Positions 1 through 10,672 of a stretch of DNA of 64,000 bases are shown piece by piece. Under the pieces are notes generated by a model. That model worked only from the letters and a program-made list of their open reading frames with translations, ran no database searches and had not been told where the DNA came from. The first letter of the stretch is position 1; each line of letters opens with the position of its first letter. This DNA is from Gammaproteobacteria bacterium. GTDB lineage: Bacteria; Pseudomonadota; Gammaproteobacteria; DSM-16500. The translations under genes and the position numbers were made by a program. The DNA lies in assembly GCA_013287745.1 (NCBI GenBank), contig JABDDF010000001.1, positions 29,903-93,902 of the forward strand. The letters run 5' to 3'.

Positions 1-561
1 TCGGTCAATCATCAGGTTTGTCATGGCATTCCAAGCGATCGCAAACTCAAAGAAGGTGACATTGTGAATGTGGATGTAACCGTTTTAAAGGATGCTTATC
101 ATGGTGACACTAGTCAAATGTTTGTGATTGGCAAACCTTCTATTCTGGCAAATCGATTAATTGCAATTACGCAAGAATGTCTCTATCTTGGCATTCAACA
201 AGTCAAACCGGGTGCCTATTTCGGTGATATCGGTGCTGTGATACAACAGCATGCAGAAAAAAATCGCTTTAGCGTGGTGAGAGAATATTGCGGCCATGGT
301 ATCGGCAAAATTTTCCATGAACCGCCCAATGTGCTGCATTATGGTAAACCTAATACCGGCGACATGCTGCAGGCTGGTATGATTTTCACGATTGAACCTA
401 TGATTAATGCGGGCAAACGTGAGGTCAAACTATTGCCTGATGGATGGACTGTCGTGACTAAGGACCATAGTTTATCAGCACAGTGGGAACATACTATTTT
501 AGTCACAGAAACAGGATTTGAAATTTTAACGCTGCGCGAAGATGAAAATATTAATTTTTAA
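1..561 (+). CDS. map: Methionine aminopeptidase type I, 5'-truncated by window edge
   Basis: Frame is open from base 1 (SVNHQVCHGIPSDRKLKEGDIVNVDVTVLKDAYHGDTSQMF); EYCGHGIGKIFHEPP and FTIEPMI motifs typical of MetAP. Confidence 0.95.
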   Translation, partial: SVNHQVCHGIPSDRKLKEGDIVNVDVTVLKDAYHGDTSQMFVIGKPSILANRLIAITQECLYLGIQQVKPGAYFGDIGAVIQQHAEKNRFSVVREYCGHGIGKIFHEPPNVLHYGKPNTGDMLQAGMIFTIEPMINAGKREVKLLPDGWTVVTKDHSLSAQWEHTILVTETGFEILTLREDENINF

Positions 562-572
562 GGAGAATTAAC

Positions 573-1151
573 ATGTTTGAATTACCTCCCTTGCCCTATG
601 CAATGGATGCCCTACAACCCTATATATCCAAAGAAACCTTAGAATATCATTACGGCAAACATCATTTAGCCTATGTCAATAATTTAAATAATTTAGTGAA
701 AGATACTGAATTTGCTGCTATGTCATTAGAAGACATTATCATGAAGGCAAGCGGGCCTGTTTTTAATAATGCCGCACAAATCTGGAACCATACTTTTTAT
801 TGGCATTGCATGACGCCAAAAAGTGCTGGCCAACCATCAGGCGCACTAGCAGATGCGATTAAGAAAAAATTTGGCTCCTTTGATGATTTCAAAAAAATGT
901 TTAGTGAATCAGGCGCAAAATTATTTGGTTCAGGTTGGACTTGGCTGGCGAAAAATGCTGAAGGCGAATTAGAAATTTTAAATGAGAGTAATGCGGGATT
1001 ACCGATGAAGGTAAATAAAAAAGCCTTACTGACTTGTGATGTGTGGGAACATGCTTATTACATTGATTATCGTAATGCGCGGCCTAAGTATATTGAGAAT
1101 TTCTGGGCTATTGTGAATTGGGATTTTGTGGCGGAGAATTTTGGGAAGTAA
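573..1151 (+). CDS. sodB: Superoxide dismutase (Fe type)
   Basis: MFELPPLPYAMDALQPYISKETLEYHYGKHHLAYVNNLN and DVWEHAYYIDYRNARPKYIENFW motifs. Confidence 0.95.
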   Translation: MFELPPLPYAMDALQPYISKETLEYHYGKHHLAYVNNLNNLVKDTEFAAMSLEDIIMKASGPVFNNAAQIWNHTFYWHCMTPKSAGQPSGALADAIKKKFGSFDDFKKMFSESGAKLFGSGWTWLAKNAEGELEILNESNAGLPMKVNKKALLTCDVWEHAYYIDYRNARPKYIENFWAIVNWDFVAENFGK

Positions 1152-1203
1152 ATTTTGTGGGGAGGGTGAGGGAGGTGCCTGTCGTTGCAAGGAGGTTCGT
1201 CGT

Positions 1204-1391
1204 TGTGCAGGCGTTCGTCGTTGCTGAAACGTTCGTCGTTGCGAGGAGTGCTTTTTACGACGAAGCAATCCAGGCTTCGACTTTTATATAAAAAAGCAAT
1301 ATCTAATAAAAGTCGAAGCCTGGATTGCTTCGTCGTAAAAAGCACTCCTCGCAACGACGAACGCTTCAGCAACGACGAACGCCTGCACAAC
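1204..1391. repeat. Long inverted repeat, family A (copy 1)
   Basis: Left arm ...cgttcgtcgttgcgaggagtgctttttacgacgaagcaatccaggcttcgactttta is reverse-complemented in the right arm; similar copies near 32658 and 46742. Confidence 0.9.
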
Positions 1392-1434
1392 GACGAACGC
1401 CTGAGTAACAACCCCACTTGATCTGTTACAAAAT

Positions 1435-3054
1435 CTATTTACCACCACCCGGCCCTCTTTTTCTCACATAACTTTTATCACTATCTTTTCTTATTGCTGC
1501 TCTTTTCTCTGCTAATATCCTTGCTTTTTCTGCTGCTATCGCCTGTTTCTTCGATATATTCTCATTAAAGAGGCTAGTAGATTTATTGACGAGGATAGCT
1601 GCTTGAACTTTTATTTTCTGCAAGCCCTTTTGTAAAACTGGGTCAGCTTCTAAGCTTCTTATTGCCGCGAGACTAATTCGAGGGTCAGAAACAAGAAGTA
1701 CCGCGACTTTTGTATGGCCATTTTCAATTGCAGCACGCAGCGCCTTGCAATCACCCGCTGCGGGATCAGCTCGACCATCAGCCAAAAGAAGTTTTACAAT
1801 TTCCAAGCGACCGCTTTGAGCAGCATGTCGAAGCGCATCACTATTCAATGCGTCAGGATCGCCAATCTTATCCTCTAAAAATCTTTTTACTTTTTCTAGG
1901 CTACCATGCATGGCGGCATACATAAGCTCCATATCATCATTTGTTAGATTGAATTGTTCTGCTGGGATGCTTGGTGCCTCTTGAATATCTTCTTGCACTG
2001 GCTGCGATTGAGGTTGCGGCCAGAATTCCATGTCTCGTCTTCCCCTATTAATATTCCATTCTTGCTGGATTTCTTCTTTTTCCTGCTCTTCTACAACTTG
2101 ACTACTCTGTTCTTCTTGTTGACTTTGTATAACATCTTCCTGACCTTCTTCACTCTCTTCAAAGCCCCACTCAGGATCATTATCCACACGAACTGAAATG
2201 GCTTCTCGAACTTTCTCCTTCATCAAAGTATTTACTAAATCTGGTTCCACCACCATGTCTCTTATTGCAGAGAGACTAATGCGAGGGTCAGCTATAAGAA
2301 GCGCTGCCACTGTTGAATTGCCTTTTTCAAGAGCAAATCGCAGCGCTTCATTATCATTAGCCGTTGGATCGACTCGACCGTCATCCAAAAAAAGCTTTAC
2401 AAGCTTCACATGACTACGTTGAACAGCCCATCGAAACGCAATACTAATCGTTGTGTCAGTATAGCCTATCTTTTCCTCTAACAATTTCTTTACATCACGT
2501 TCCCTGCCATCCATAGCAGCAAATATAAGATCGGGATTATCTTCTGTTAGCTTGGGTTGCTCTGTTGGGGTGCTTGGCGCACTTTGAACATCTTCTTGTG
2601 CTTGTTCTTGTGCTTGCTGCAATTGTGGCTGCCACGAAGAGTAAGTAGAGTAATTCATGCCTTGCTCTGCTACAACTTGATTACTCTGCTCTGCTTGTTG
2701 GTTTTGCATCAAATCTTCCGGCGTTTCTTTACTCCCTTCAGAGCCCCACTCTGGATCATTTTTCACGCGCACCGCAATAGCTTCTCGAACAGCCCCATCT
2801 TTAAAACCTTCTTGCAAATCTGGCTCACTCATCATGTCTTTTATTGCAAGGGGACTAATTCGAGGGTCAGCTATAAGGAGTGCTGCTTCTTCTGTCCTGC
2901 CTTTTTCAAAGGCAAATCGCAGCAGTTTGTTATTGCTAGCCATTAGATCAAGGTTGCCCTCTCTTAAAAGACGCTGTACCTCTTCTATATCACCCGTCCA
3001 AATAGCAAGCTCAAGCTTTTCATTATCTGTCTCAGTATGAAACATGATCTTCAC
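1435..3054 (-). CDS. Ankyrin-repeat protein with three large internal repeats
   Basis: Repeated ankyrin-like helices (LEIVKLLLADGRADPAAGD, VKLVKLFLDDGRVDPTAND) and repeated ALLIADPRIS..AIRDM...VREAI.VRV.NDPEWG blocks. Confidence 0.8.
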   Translation of the reverse strand: MKIMFHTETDNEKLELAIWTGDIEEVQRLLREGNLDLMASNNKLLRFAFEKGRTEEAALLIADPRISPLAIKDMMSEPDLQEGFKDGAVREAIAVRVKNDPEWGSEGSKETPEDLMQNQQAEQSNQVVAEQGMNYSTYSSWQPQLQQAQEQAQEDVQSAPSTPTEQPKLTEDNPDLIFAAMDGRERDVKKLLEEKIGYTDTTISIAFRWAVQRSHVKLVKLFLDDGRVDPTANDNEALRFALEKGNSTVAALLIADPRISLSAIRDMVVEPDLVNTLMKEKVREAISVRVDNDPEWGFEESEEGQEDVIQSQQEEQSSQVVEEQEKEEIQQEWNINRGRRDMEFWPQPQSQPVQEDIQEAPSIPAEQFNLTNDDMELMYAAMHGSLEKVKRFLEDKIGDPDALNSDALRHAAQSGRLEIVKLLLADGRADPAAGDCKALRAAIENGHTKVAVLLVSDPRISLAAIRSLEADPVLQKGLQKIKVQAAILVNKSTSLFNENISKKQAIAAEKARILAEKRAAIRKDSDKSYVRKRGPGGGK

Positions 3055-3156
3055 TCCTCTATTATTTTTTTAAGCAGATCTATTTTTAAATTATAGCTTA
3101 AAAAAATAAGCTCGCATCAAGAAAAAAATTCTCTCGATTAAACATAAACTTGTCTT

Positions 3157-4209
3157 TTACTTCCCCCCAAACAAGAGCCTTAAATACTCGGCAAAATGCT
3201 CTAATTCAACCACCTTTTCCACCGCGCCCAAGGCTTGCGCCACACCCGGCATACCAAAAACGACAGCGCTATTTTTATCTTGAATGAGTGTTAAACCCTT
3301 CATTTGTTTAAGTGTTAACAATCCTTGGGCGCCATCACTGCCCATTCCCGTTAATAAAATACCGACTGCCTTTTCACCCGCCATTTTAGCTGTAGATTCT
3401 AATAAAGCTGTCGCAGAAGGACGAAAACCAGAAATAGGATCTGCCTGATGCAAATGCGCTGCTAATTTTCCATTGATACGTCTTAGCGCTAAATGATGTT
3501 GATCAGGCGCAAAATAGACAGTGCCCGCATTGAGTATTTCAAAATCTTCTGCGCATTTAACATGAAGCGCGATATGTGTATCCAGCCATTGCGCGAAACC
3601 AGAAATAAATCCTGGCGCCATATGCTGCACAATCACAATAGGAACAGGAAAAGAAGCCGGTAAATCAATTAATATTTTTTTTAATGCCTGAGGACCACCG
3701 ACAGAAGTGCCGATCGCAACAATTTCAAATTGACCTTGAATAAGTTTGGGCGCAACACTTGGCTTGCTATTATTTTGCTTAGCAGGCAGTCGTCGTCTAA
3801 CCACTTTAATTCCTGCCATGTTACGAATAGTTTGCACGATGACATGATTTGATTCATAAGATTCAGCTGAATTGAGATTCTGTGGTTTTGCTAACACGCT
3901 CAATGCACCTGATTCTAAAGCATGAAAGCTAATATTCAACTCCGTGTCATTTATTTTTGAACTAATCACTACAATAGGTGTCGGACATTGCGCCATGATA
4001 ATTTTAATTGCTTCCAAGCCATCCATGAATGGCATATGAATATCCATGGTAATAATATCGGGTTTAAGTTGATTTGCCATTTCGATTGCTTCTCTACCAT
4101 TGCGCGCGCAACCCACAATATGCATATCAGCTTCTGATTGAAATAGACATTTCAATATGGCTGTTTCTGTTGGCGAATCATCCACAATTAAAATGTTGAT
4201 CATCGTCAT
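3157..4209 (-). CDS. cheB: Chemotaxis response regulator protein-glutamate methylesterase CheB-like
   Basis: Receiver domain (VDDSPTETAIL, DIITMDIHMPFMDGLEAIK) plus methylesterase motifs (IGTSVGGPQAL, GMGSDGAQGL). Confidence 0.93.
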   Translation of the reverse strand: MTMINILIVDDSPTETAILKCLFQSEADMHIVGCARNGREAIEMANQLKPDIITMDIHMPFMDGLEAIKIIMAQCPTPIVVISSKINDTELNISFHALESGALSVLAKPQNLNSAESYESNHVIVQTIRNMAGIKVVRRRLPAKQNNSKPSVAPKLIQGQFEIVAIGTSVGGPQALKKILIDLPASFPVPIVIVQHMAPGFISGFAQWLDTHIALHVKCAEDFEILNAGTVYFAPDQHHLALRRINGKLAAHLHQADPISGFRPSATALLESTAKMAGEKAVGILLTGMGSDGAQGLLTLKQMKGLTLIQDKNSAVVFGMPGVAQALGAVEKVVELEHFAEYLRLLFGGK

Positions 4210-6428
4210 TACACCAGTTGTGTCACAATGTTAAGTAACTCACCCGATTCAAATTCAGTTTTTACAATATAGGCATCAGCACCCACTTCAATACCTCGTG
4301 CTTTTTCAGCATCACTGCCCAATGAAGTTACAATGATCACAGGCAAATCATGTAGTTTTTCATTTTTCTTTACTTTATCAGTCAGCGTAAAACCATCCAT
4401 GATGGGCATCGAAATATCGGTAATAAGCAATGAATATTTGTGTTGCTGCAGAAGTTCCCAAGCTTCTTTTCCATTAACAGCCACCGATACTTTATAATCC
4501 TTGCCTTCAAGAATATTTTTTTCGAGTGTACGCGTTGTAATAGAATCATCTACTACTAAAATATGCGGCACCACACGCACGGTTTTACCTTCATCTTGAT
4601 AAGTTCGATGTTTAATGACTTCAGTATGAAGCGCGCGATTAATCAATTCATTAGTATCAATGACCATGGCAACTTGATTACGCTCTAATAAACTGCCGCC
4701 CATTAAGCAGGGAACTGAAGACAAAGGTGCGCGCAAAGGTTTTATCACCATTTCGCGTTCACCCATAATTTCATCAACTAAAAATGCAACTGAAAACCAA
4801 CTATTTTTAGCGATAACAATAGGCAAAACTTCATGAGACAGGGATTTTGCTTGATTAATATTTAAAATATTTGCCAACACACGAAAGGGTATAGGATTGC
4901 CATCCAGCAAAACAGCTTGATTGCCTTCTACTTCAATAATATCGGCTGGATTTAGCATGAGGACACGTTGAATAGAATGGGTAGTCAGAATAAAACATTG
5001 AGATTCAGCTTTGACTAACATACCGCGCTCACTCGACAAGGTAAGCGGCACACGAAGATTAAAAGCTGTACCATGGCCCATTTTTGTCACGACATTGACA
5101 CTGCCTTTTATTTTATTCAAATTTGTTTTGACCACGTCTAAACCAACACCGCGGCCAGACACATCCGTAATAATTTCCTTAGTCGAAAATCCTGGAAGAA
5201 AAATAAAATCCAGCACTTGTCCTTCATTCATACTGGCAATATTGGCTGCCGCGGCAGGATGTTTGCTTTTAGCAAGGGAAGCAATTTGATTAAGGTCAAT
5301 GCCAGCACCATCATCACTCACGGTAATCACAATTTCATTAGCATCTTCTTTCACATCGATAGCAATATGTCCAACTGGCGATTTACCAAGACTTAGACGC
5401 GTGCTTTCAGTTTCAATACCATGATCCATGGCATTTCTAATAATATGCATCAAGGGATCTTTTAAACTCTCTAAAATAAGCTTATCCATTTTCACTTCAT
5501 CACCATGAATTGTGATTTCCACATTTTTATTTAAACTTCGAGAGAGATCCCGCACATAGCGCGGCAAGATATGCAAGAGGCTTGCCGCTGGCACCAAACG
5601 CAGCAAACGCACTTCTTCTTGCAGTGAATTAGTCAAAATACTTAACTCATTTAAACGAGAGCGCATATTTTTTTCTAGATGGCTCGATGAGTAGTGAAGA
5701 TCGCCAAAAAAATCCTGGCTGAGATGCTGCAGCTTATCAATATATTCTTGATAATCTTTTTCAACATGCGCTTTGAGGACATTCATGTCTTTCTTGGATT
5801 TCAATGCGTAATTTTTTATTTTTGTATTTAACTCATTTAATGAAATAACATAATCTTCGATAGAAATTTTATTGACTTGAATTTCTTCCATCAGGGAAAA
5901 TACTTTATCAATTTTATCTAAAGCGACACGGATGGATTCATAATTTTCCCCTCCCTCTTCTATCTCCATTTTCTGTTCTATCATTTCTTGCTTTGCTGCA
6001 GGCTTATTTTGTATATCATACATTGTGTCTAATATTGCCTTTTGATCCAAAGCAGCGAGTAATCCCTGCAAATCAAATGACAGATCTTTATGCTCGATAA
6101 AAGCTTGCGTCGCCAAGCGCATTTTATCAACTGCATCCAAACATAAATCAATTAAAGGAGAAGTCACTACTAATGATTTTTTTTGAATAAGAGAAAATAG
6201 GGTTTCAATACGGTGGGCAATATCGCCAACTTCCTGCGCTCCTATTCCTCTAGCAGCACCCTTAATGTTATGTGCTGCACGAAATATTGTGGTGATAACT
6301 TCATTATTAGTTTGTTGAGGTTGCTTTTCCAATAATAATAAACCATCTATCATGACTTGAGCTTGCTCACCCAATTCAGCTTGAAAAATTACAGCCAATT
6401 GTTTCAATACTTCTGGATCAAGCTCCAT
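4209..6428 (-). CDS. cheA: Hybrid chemotaxis histidine kinase CheA with C-terminal receiver (WspE/FrzE-like architecture)
   Basis: Hpt box AAHNIKGAARGIG, ATPase motifs (IIRNAMDHGIE, VSDDGAGID, GRGVGLDVV), CheW-like region, C-terminal REC (VVDDSITTRTLEK, LLITDISMPIMDG). Confidence 0.92.
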   Translation of the reverse strand: MELDPEVLKQLAVIFQAELGEQAQVMIDGLLLLEKQPQQTNNEVITTIFRAAHNIKGAARGIGAQEVGDIAHRIETLFSLIQKKSLVVTSPLIDLCLDAVDKMRLATQAFIEHKDLSFDLQGLLAALDQKAILDTMYDIQNKPAAKQEMIEQKMEIEEGGENYESIRVALDKIDKVFSLMEEIQVNKISIEDYVISLNELNTKIKNYALKSKKDMNVLKAHVEKDYQEYIDKLQHLSQDFFGDLHYSSSHLEKNMRSRLNELSILTNSLQEEVRLLRLVPAASLLHILPRYVRDLSRSLNKNVEITIHGDEVKMDKLILESLKDPLMHIIRNAMDHGIETESTRLSLGKSPVGHIAIDVKEDANEIVITVSDDGAGIDLNQIASLAKSKHPAAAANIASMNEGQVLDFIFLPGFSTKEIITDVSGRGVGLDVVKTNLNKIKGSVNVVTKMGHGTAFNLRVPLTLSSERGMLVKAESQCFILTTHSIQRVLMLNPADIIEVEGNQAVLLDGNPIPFRVLANILNINQAKSLSHEVLPIVIAKNSWFSVAFLVDEIMGEREMVIKPLRAPLSSVPCLMGGSLLERNQVAMVIDTNELINRALHTEVIKHRTYQDEGKTVRVVPHILVVDDSITTRTLEKNILEGKDYKVSVAVNGKEAWELLQQHKYSLLITDISMPIMDGFTLTDKVKKNEKLHDLPVIIVTSLGSDAEKARGIEVGADAYIVKTEFESGELLNIVTQLV

Positions 6429-6438
6429 GCTTCACCTT

Positions 6439-8127
6439 TTAAATTTTGTAAGTATCTACACTTTGTTGTAGACTTTTCGCAACTTCAGATAAATTTTTCA
6501 TAGCTTCAGTTGTTTGTTGCACACTATCAACAAAGGCTGAAGTCACTTGATTGATTTCATTCATCCCCGCCGTAATTTGCTCTATGCCAGCACTTTCTTG
6601 GCCTACCGCTGCTTCTATTTGCTTACTGGCCATCGTTGCCTCATGTATGACTTCATTGAGTCCTCGAATGACTTCACCGGTTTGTTCAACCAAAACTGTG
6701 CCATGATCGACACCTTTTGTGCCTTCTTCTGTCGCCATGACCGCTTTTTCTGTCGCATGCTTGATATCTTCGAGAATACGCTGCACTTCGTCGGTAGATT
6801 GTTCTGACTGTTCCGCTAAATTTTTTACTTCAGCAGCAACAACAGCAAAACCCTTACCTGATTCACCTGCTTTTGCTGCTTCAATCGAGGCATTTAAGGC
6901 TAGCATTTTCGATTGCTGAGCAAGATTATTGACAACAGCAGTAATTTCTCCCACTTGTTGAGTCTGCGAACTTAAATCTAAAATAGTTTGCGCAATCACA
7001 TCGACTTTATCACGAACCACTTTCATACCTTGTACACTTTGCTCAACAGATTCCAGTCCTAGTTTTCCTTTTTCACGTGTACGCTCAGCAATCTCACCTA
7101 AATTTCGTGCCTTCTCTATCGTTTGAATTGTACTTTTTTCAATTTCACTCACTGATGAAGTAATTTCATTAATAGAAGAAGCTTGTTCAGAAGCACCTGA
7201 TGATTGTGCATCAACTGAATGACGTACTTCTTCAAGTGTTGTCACCATGCCATGACAGGCTTGGGTAATTTGTTTTGCCATTGCAGCAAGACTCACTGTC
7301 ATTGCATTGAGATCATTACCTAATTGCCCCAATTCATCTTCACTTTCAACTGCGATCATTTGACGCAGATCACCTGAGGCAATACGGCCGCTATGCTCTC
7401 TGAAGGAATTAATATGACGAATAATAATGCGTGCCGTGTACAAGGCAATCATGAGCGATAATAGTATGCCTATGCTAGCTAATATATACTGCGCAATTTG
7501 CAATCTATTCAAGTGTGTGGTTATTTCCTGCGTACCTTGTTTAAGGTGTGCCAATTTACCCTCGATAATAGTCATGCGCGGATCATCAGAAGAAACGACA
7601 AGATTTGCAATCACAGTATCAAATAAGGATCTTTCTTGCTGGGTATAGATGGTCATGGCTGCGTTTTTATCCGTTGCATTCATTATTTTTTGCTGTGCCG
7701 CTTGCAACTGCTGAATTTGCGCTTTCAGTCCCTGCCATTCTTGCAAATGCGCTTGATCTGACCACATGGGCGCAAGTCCATCGATCGTATTCACATCTGC
7801 CATGATACCTTGCCATATATGATCAAGTTGATCCTTATGCGAACTATCATTCATGAGCAAGCCATTCGTCAATATATGTTGCACGTTATAAACATAGGTA
7901 CTCAATTCCAACAAGGCATCATAGGTCGGTAAATCGACTTGAATGACTTGATTCGTGTATTGTTTCACAATGGCTATTCGCGAAAAAGTGATAGCAATGG
8001 CAACTAAAAAAATTAACACAATGGTGGAAAAACCCAGCAATAAATAGCCGCGCAAACCTAATACTGAGCGGCGCTTTTGTGGTGATAAACTATATTTAGG
8101 TGCTAATATTTCAGATGCAGTACCCAT
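6439..8127 (-). CDS. Methyl-accepting chemotaxis protein
   Basis: Two TM segments, HAMP, and signalling hairpin [39 protein letters not shown]. Confidence 0.95.
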   Translation of the reverse strand: MGTASEILAPKYSLSPQKRRSVLGLRGYLLLGFSTIVLIFLVAIAITFSRIAIVKQYTNQVIQVDLPTYDALLELSTYVYNVQHILTNGLLMNDSSHKDQLDHIWQGIMADVNTIDGLAPMWSDQAHLQEWQGLKAQIQQLQAAQQKIMNATDKNAAMTIYTQQERSLFDTVIANLVVSSDDPRMTIIEGKLAHLKQGTQEITTHLNRLQIAQYILASIGILLSLMIALYTARIIIRHINSFREHSGRIASGDLRQMIAVESEDELGQLGNDLNAMTVSLAAMAKQITQACHGMVTTLEEVRHSVDAQSSGASEQASSINEITSSVSEIEKSTIQTIEKARNLGEIAERTREKGKLGLESVEQSVQGMKVVRDKVDVIAQTILDLSSQTQQVGEITAVVNNLAQQSKMLALNASIEAAKAGESGKGFAVVAAEVKNLAEQSEQSTDEVQRILEDIKHATEKAVMATEEGTKGVDHGTVLVEQTGEVIRGLNEVIHEATMASKQIEAAVGQESAGIEQITAGMNEINQVTSAFVDSVQQTTEAMKNLSEVAKSLQQSVDTYKI

Positions 8128-8129
8128 GA

Positions 8130-8711
8130 TTATTCCTCCTTTGATGACAAACGCGCTTTAGCGTCAACAAGAATATTTTTGATATTAATGATGCCAACTT
8201 TTCCTTGGTGCAAACCATAAAGATAATCGGGTTTAATGTTTGTGCCGCTTGACCATGGCGCAAGCAAAGAAGCTTGATCATAAGTTGCCTGTCCATCAAT
8301 TGAATCGACTAATAAGCCTGCTGTCATCCCCGCCGCAGCAACGATAATAATAAAAGTATTTTGTCTCTCTTGATGATGTTCCAATTGAAAATAGCGTTTC
8401 AAATCTAAAATGCTAAGCAAATGTCCCCGCCAATTGATCACACCCGCAACAAAATCCAAGGTATTTGGTACTGCCGTGATAGGACAGTCCACTTTAACTT
8501 CTTTTGCAAAATGATAGGGAATACCATATTGCTCATTTTTACTGACTCGTATACAGATATAATCAATTAGCGATTGCGATTTCGCTGAGTCACTTTCATC
8601 ACCTCGTGCCAATTGATGACTGCGATCACGCAGTATTTTTTCAGCTAATTCACCTGTTGGCATTAAATCAGCTGCGGATAATGTGTGCTTATTTTTATTC
8701 ATATTTACCAT
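8130..8711 (-). CDS. cheW: CheW-like coupling protein
   Basis: Adjacent to [31 protein letters not shown] CheW signature. Confidence 0.88.
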   Translation of the reverse strand: MVNMNKNKHTLSAADLMPTGELAEKILRDRSHQLARGDESDSAKSQSLIDYICIRVSKNEQYGIPYHFAKEVKVDCPITAVPNTLDFVAGVINWRGHLLSILDLKRYFQLEHHQERQNTFIIIVAAAGMTAGLLVDSIDGQATYDQASLLAPWSSGTNIKPDYLYGLHQGKVGIINIKNILVDAKARLSSKEE

Positions 8712-10219
8712 ATCAATTGCTTCCCAGAATAAAGTTCGATTTCATGTTTGAGTATGTCGTTCAAACGGCTATAAGTCATACCATTCGCTGCTGGCACCGT
8801 TTTATTTGGCTCTTCAGCGCAAGAAATAAATAAGGCGTTACGCAATGATTTGATCCCCGCTTCATTTTTCTTATTCCTCAACAATAATAAACCCAACTGA
8901 AAATGAGCAACGACAAATTTAGGATCAAGAAATAATGTCTTTCTTAATGCTTGCTCTGCTTCTTTCATTTTGTTTAATTCAGATAAGACTAGAGCATAAG
9001 TTAAGTAGGTAAATTTATTAGTCGGATCCAAGGCCAGACTCTTTTCACAACTCTCTATTGCATCCGATAATTTTCCTAAATTCGCAAGTGCTGTTGCTTT
9101 TGCAGATAGCGAAAATGCACTTTGCATCCTGCTGACATCTTGCGTATCAATTAAATTGATCACTTCAATCCAATTAAATTGATTTAATAATTTAAGCACT
9201 TGATCTTGAAATGACTCTATAGGTGATGACTTCACTGGCGCTGATTTCATCGTTGTTGTCGTTTTTGTTGGAATAGTTTCTATCGGAATAGATAGATGAG
9301 GCGATATTTTTTGGTCCTTAAATATAGTCAATGGCTCTTTCTTTAAAATAAAACCTTGATGATAGGAAAATCGTGGGTTCATATTAATCGCATTGAAAGG
9401 ATCTGAGGCGCCCAATAAGAGATAAGCGCCATCAATTAGACTGGCATTAAATTTATTCATAATATCAGCAATACTATTGCTATTAAAATAGATCAATACA
9501 TTGCGACAGAGAATGAAATCTTGCGCATTTGTGCCATTATAAAATGAAGGATAGCAATTTTCATTTAAGTTGAGATAGATAAATCTAGCCTTGCTTTTAA
9601 TTTCATTAGAGAGTAAGTAATCATTATTTTTTACAGTAAAATAGCGATCTTTGTAATAATTCGGAATACAGCGCATCGACCATTCCGTATAAATACCATT
9701 CATCGCCTTCTGCAAAACCCTGGTGTTAATATCTGTTCCCAATAAATTGAGAGACCAGGCATCAATGTCAGGTAAAAGATCATAAAGCAGCATTAGCATC
9801 GTATAAATTTCTTCTCCAGAAGAACAGCCTGCACTCCAAATGCGTAGGAACAAATTATTTTCATTGCGTTTTTTCTGTATTAGATTTGGCAAGATGATTT
9901 CTTTGATTATTTTAATTTGATTTAAGTCGCGAAAAAAATAGGTTTCACCTATTGTGATACCTAATATGAGATGCTCAAGATAAGGAGAAGTTTCTTCACA
10001 AGCTGTGATTTTTTGCAGATATTCATAGGGCGTGCAATTGAATTTTTCACAGGCAGTCACTACTGCTTTATACATTTCGCGTATTTGATGATGCAATACG
10101 ATACCCAAACGCCGGCGTATGACATCTACATAGGCTTGCTCATAGGCTGCAATTTCTATAAACAAAGTTTTCTTTTCTGGACGCATGATTGCTTCCATAT
10201 CAATTTTCCTGGTCGCCAA
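8705..10219 (-). CDS. cheR: CheR-type methyltransferase with C-terminal TPR (WspC-like)
   Basis: GITIGETYFFRD, RIWSAGCSSGEEIYTMLMLL, DFILCRNVLIYF; C-terminal TPRs (AIESCEKSLALDPTNKFTYL). Start codon could lie downstream. Confidence 0.9.
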   Translation of the reverse strand: MATRKIDMEAIMRPEKKTLFIEIAAYEQAYVDVIRRRLGIVLHHQIREMYKAVVTACEKFNCTPYEYLQKITACEETSPYLEHLILGITIGETYFFRDLNQIKIIKEIILPNLIQKKRNENNLFLRIWSAGCSSGEEIYTMLMLLYDLLPDIDAWSLNLLGTDINTRVLQKAMNGIYTEWSMRCIPNYYKDRYFTVKNNDYLLSNEIKSKARFIYLNLNENCYPSFYNGTNAQDFILCRNVLIYFNSNSIADIMNKFNASLIDGAYLLLGASDPFNAINMNPRFSYHQGFILKKEPLTIFKDQKISPHLSIPIETIPTKTTTTMKSAPVKSSPIESFQDQVLKLLNQFNWIEVINLIDTQDVSRMQSAFSLSAKATALANLGKLSDAIESCEKSLALDPTNKFTYLTYALVLSELNKMKEAEQALRKTLFLDPKFVVAHFQLGLLLLRNKKNEAGIKSLRNALFISCAEEPNKTVPAANGMTYSRLNDILKHEIELYSGKQLIW

Positions 10220-10664
10220 TATTGGCGTGATCTGACATGAGTTTCGGTATATTTAACAAAAAAGTTAGCGCTGAATTTAAGTGAATCGTCGCAATAAAAG
10301 GAGAATGAGATGCGCCGAATTGATCGGCCATTTGAAGGGAATCAGCTTGCATCATAGATAATCCAAGCACTCGTTTAACAATCAAGCCCATTTGCCGTGA
10401 ACCCATTGTGCAAATGACGATTGGCGTAGCTAGTGTATAAGTTTGTTCTGCATTAAGTTGCAAATACATCGCTAAGTCAATCACTGGAATACTTTGACCC
10501 GCATGATTCATAAGACCTGCTAAATGGCGTGGACTGCCAGGCACTTTTTCTAAATAGGGGAGTAAAATAACTTTATTTACAAAAGAAAGTGTTGCACAAG
10601 CATTGATTTTCTCTACTTGAAATTGCAATACTTGTGATGATTCTAGTTTTAGCATGTGATTCAC
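10200..10664 (-). CDS. Second CheW-like protein
   Basis: KVPGSPRHLAGLMNHAGQSIPVIDLAMYL; position in chemosensory cluster. Confidence 0.82.
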   Translation of the reverse strand: MNHMLKLESSQVLQFQVEKINACATLSFVNKVILLPYLEKVPGSPRHLAGLMNHAGQSIPVIDLAMYLQLNAEQTYTLATPIVICTMGSRQMGLIVKRVLGLSMMQADSLQMADQFGASHSPFIATIHLNSALTFLLNIPKLMSDHANIGDQEN

Positions 10665-10672
10665 CTTTATTA

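Noticed and set aside
1185-1421. ORFs in both strands through the family A repeat (Arg/Ser-rich peptides)
   Set aside because: Open frames arise from repeat composition; similar peptides appear in every copy and no independent coding evidence is visible.
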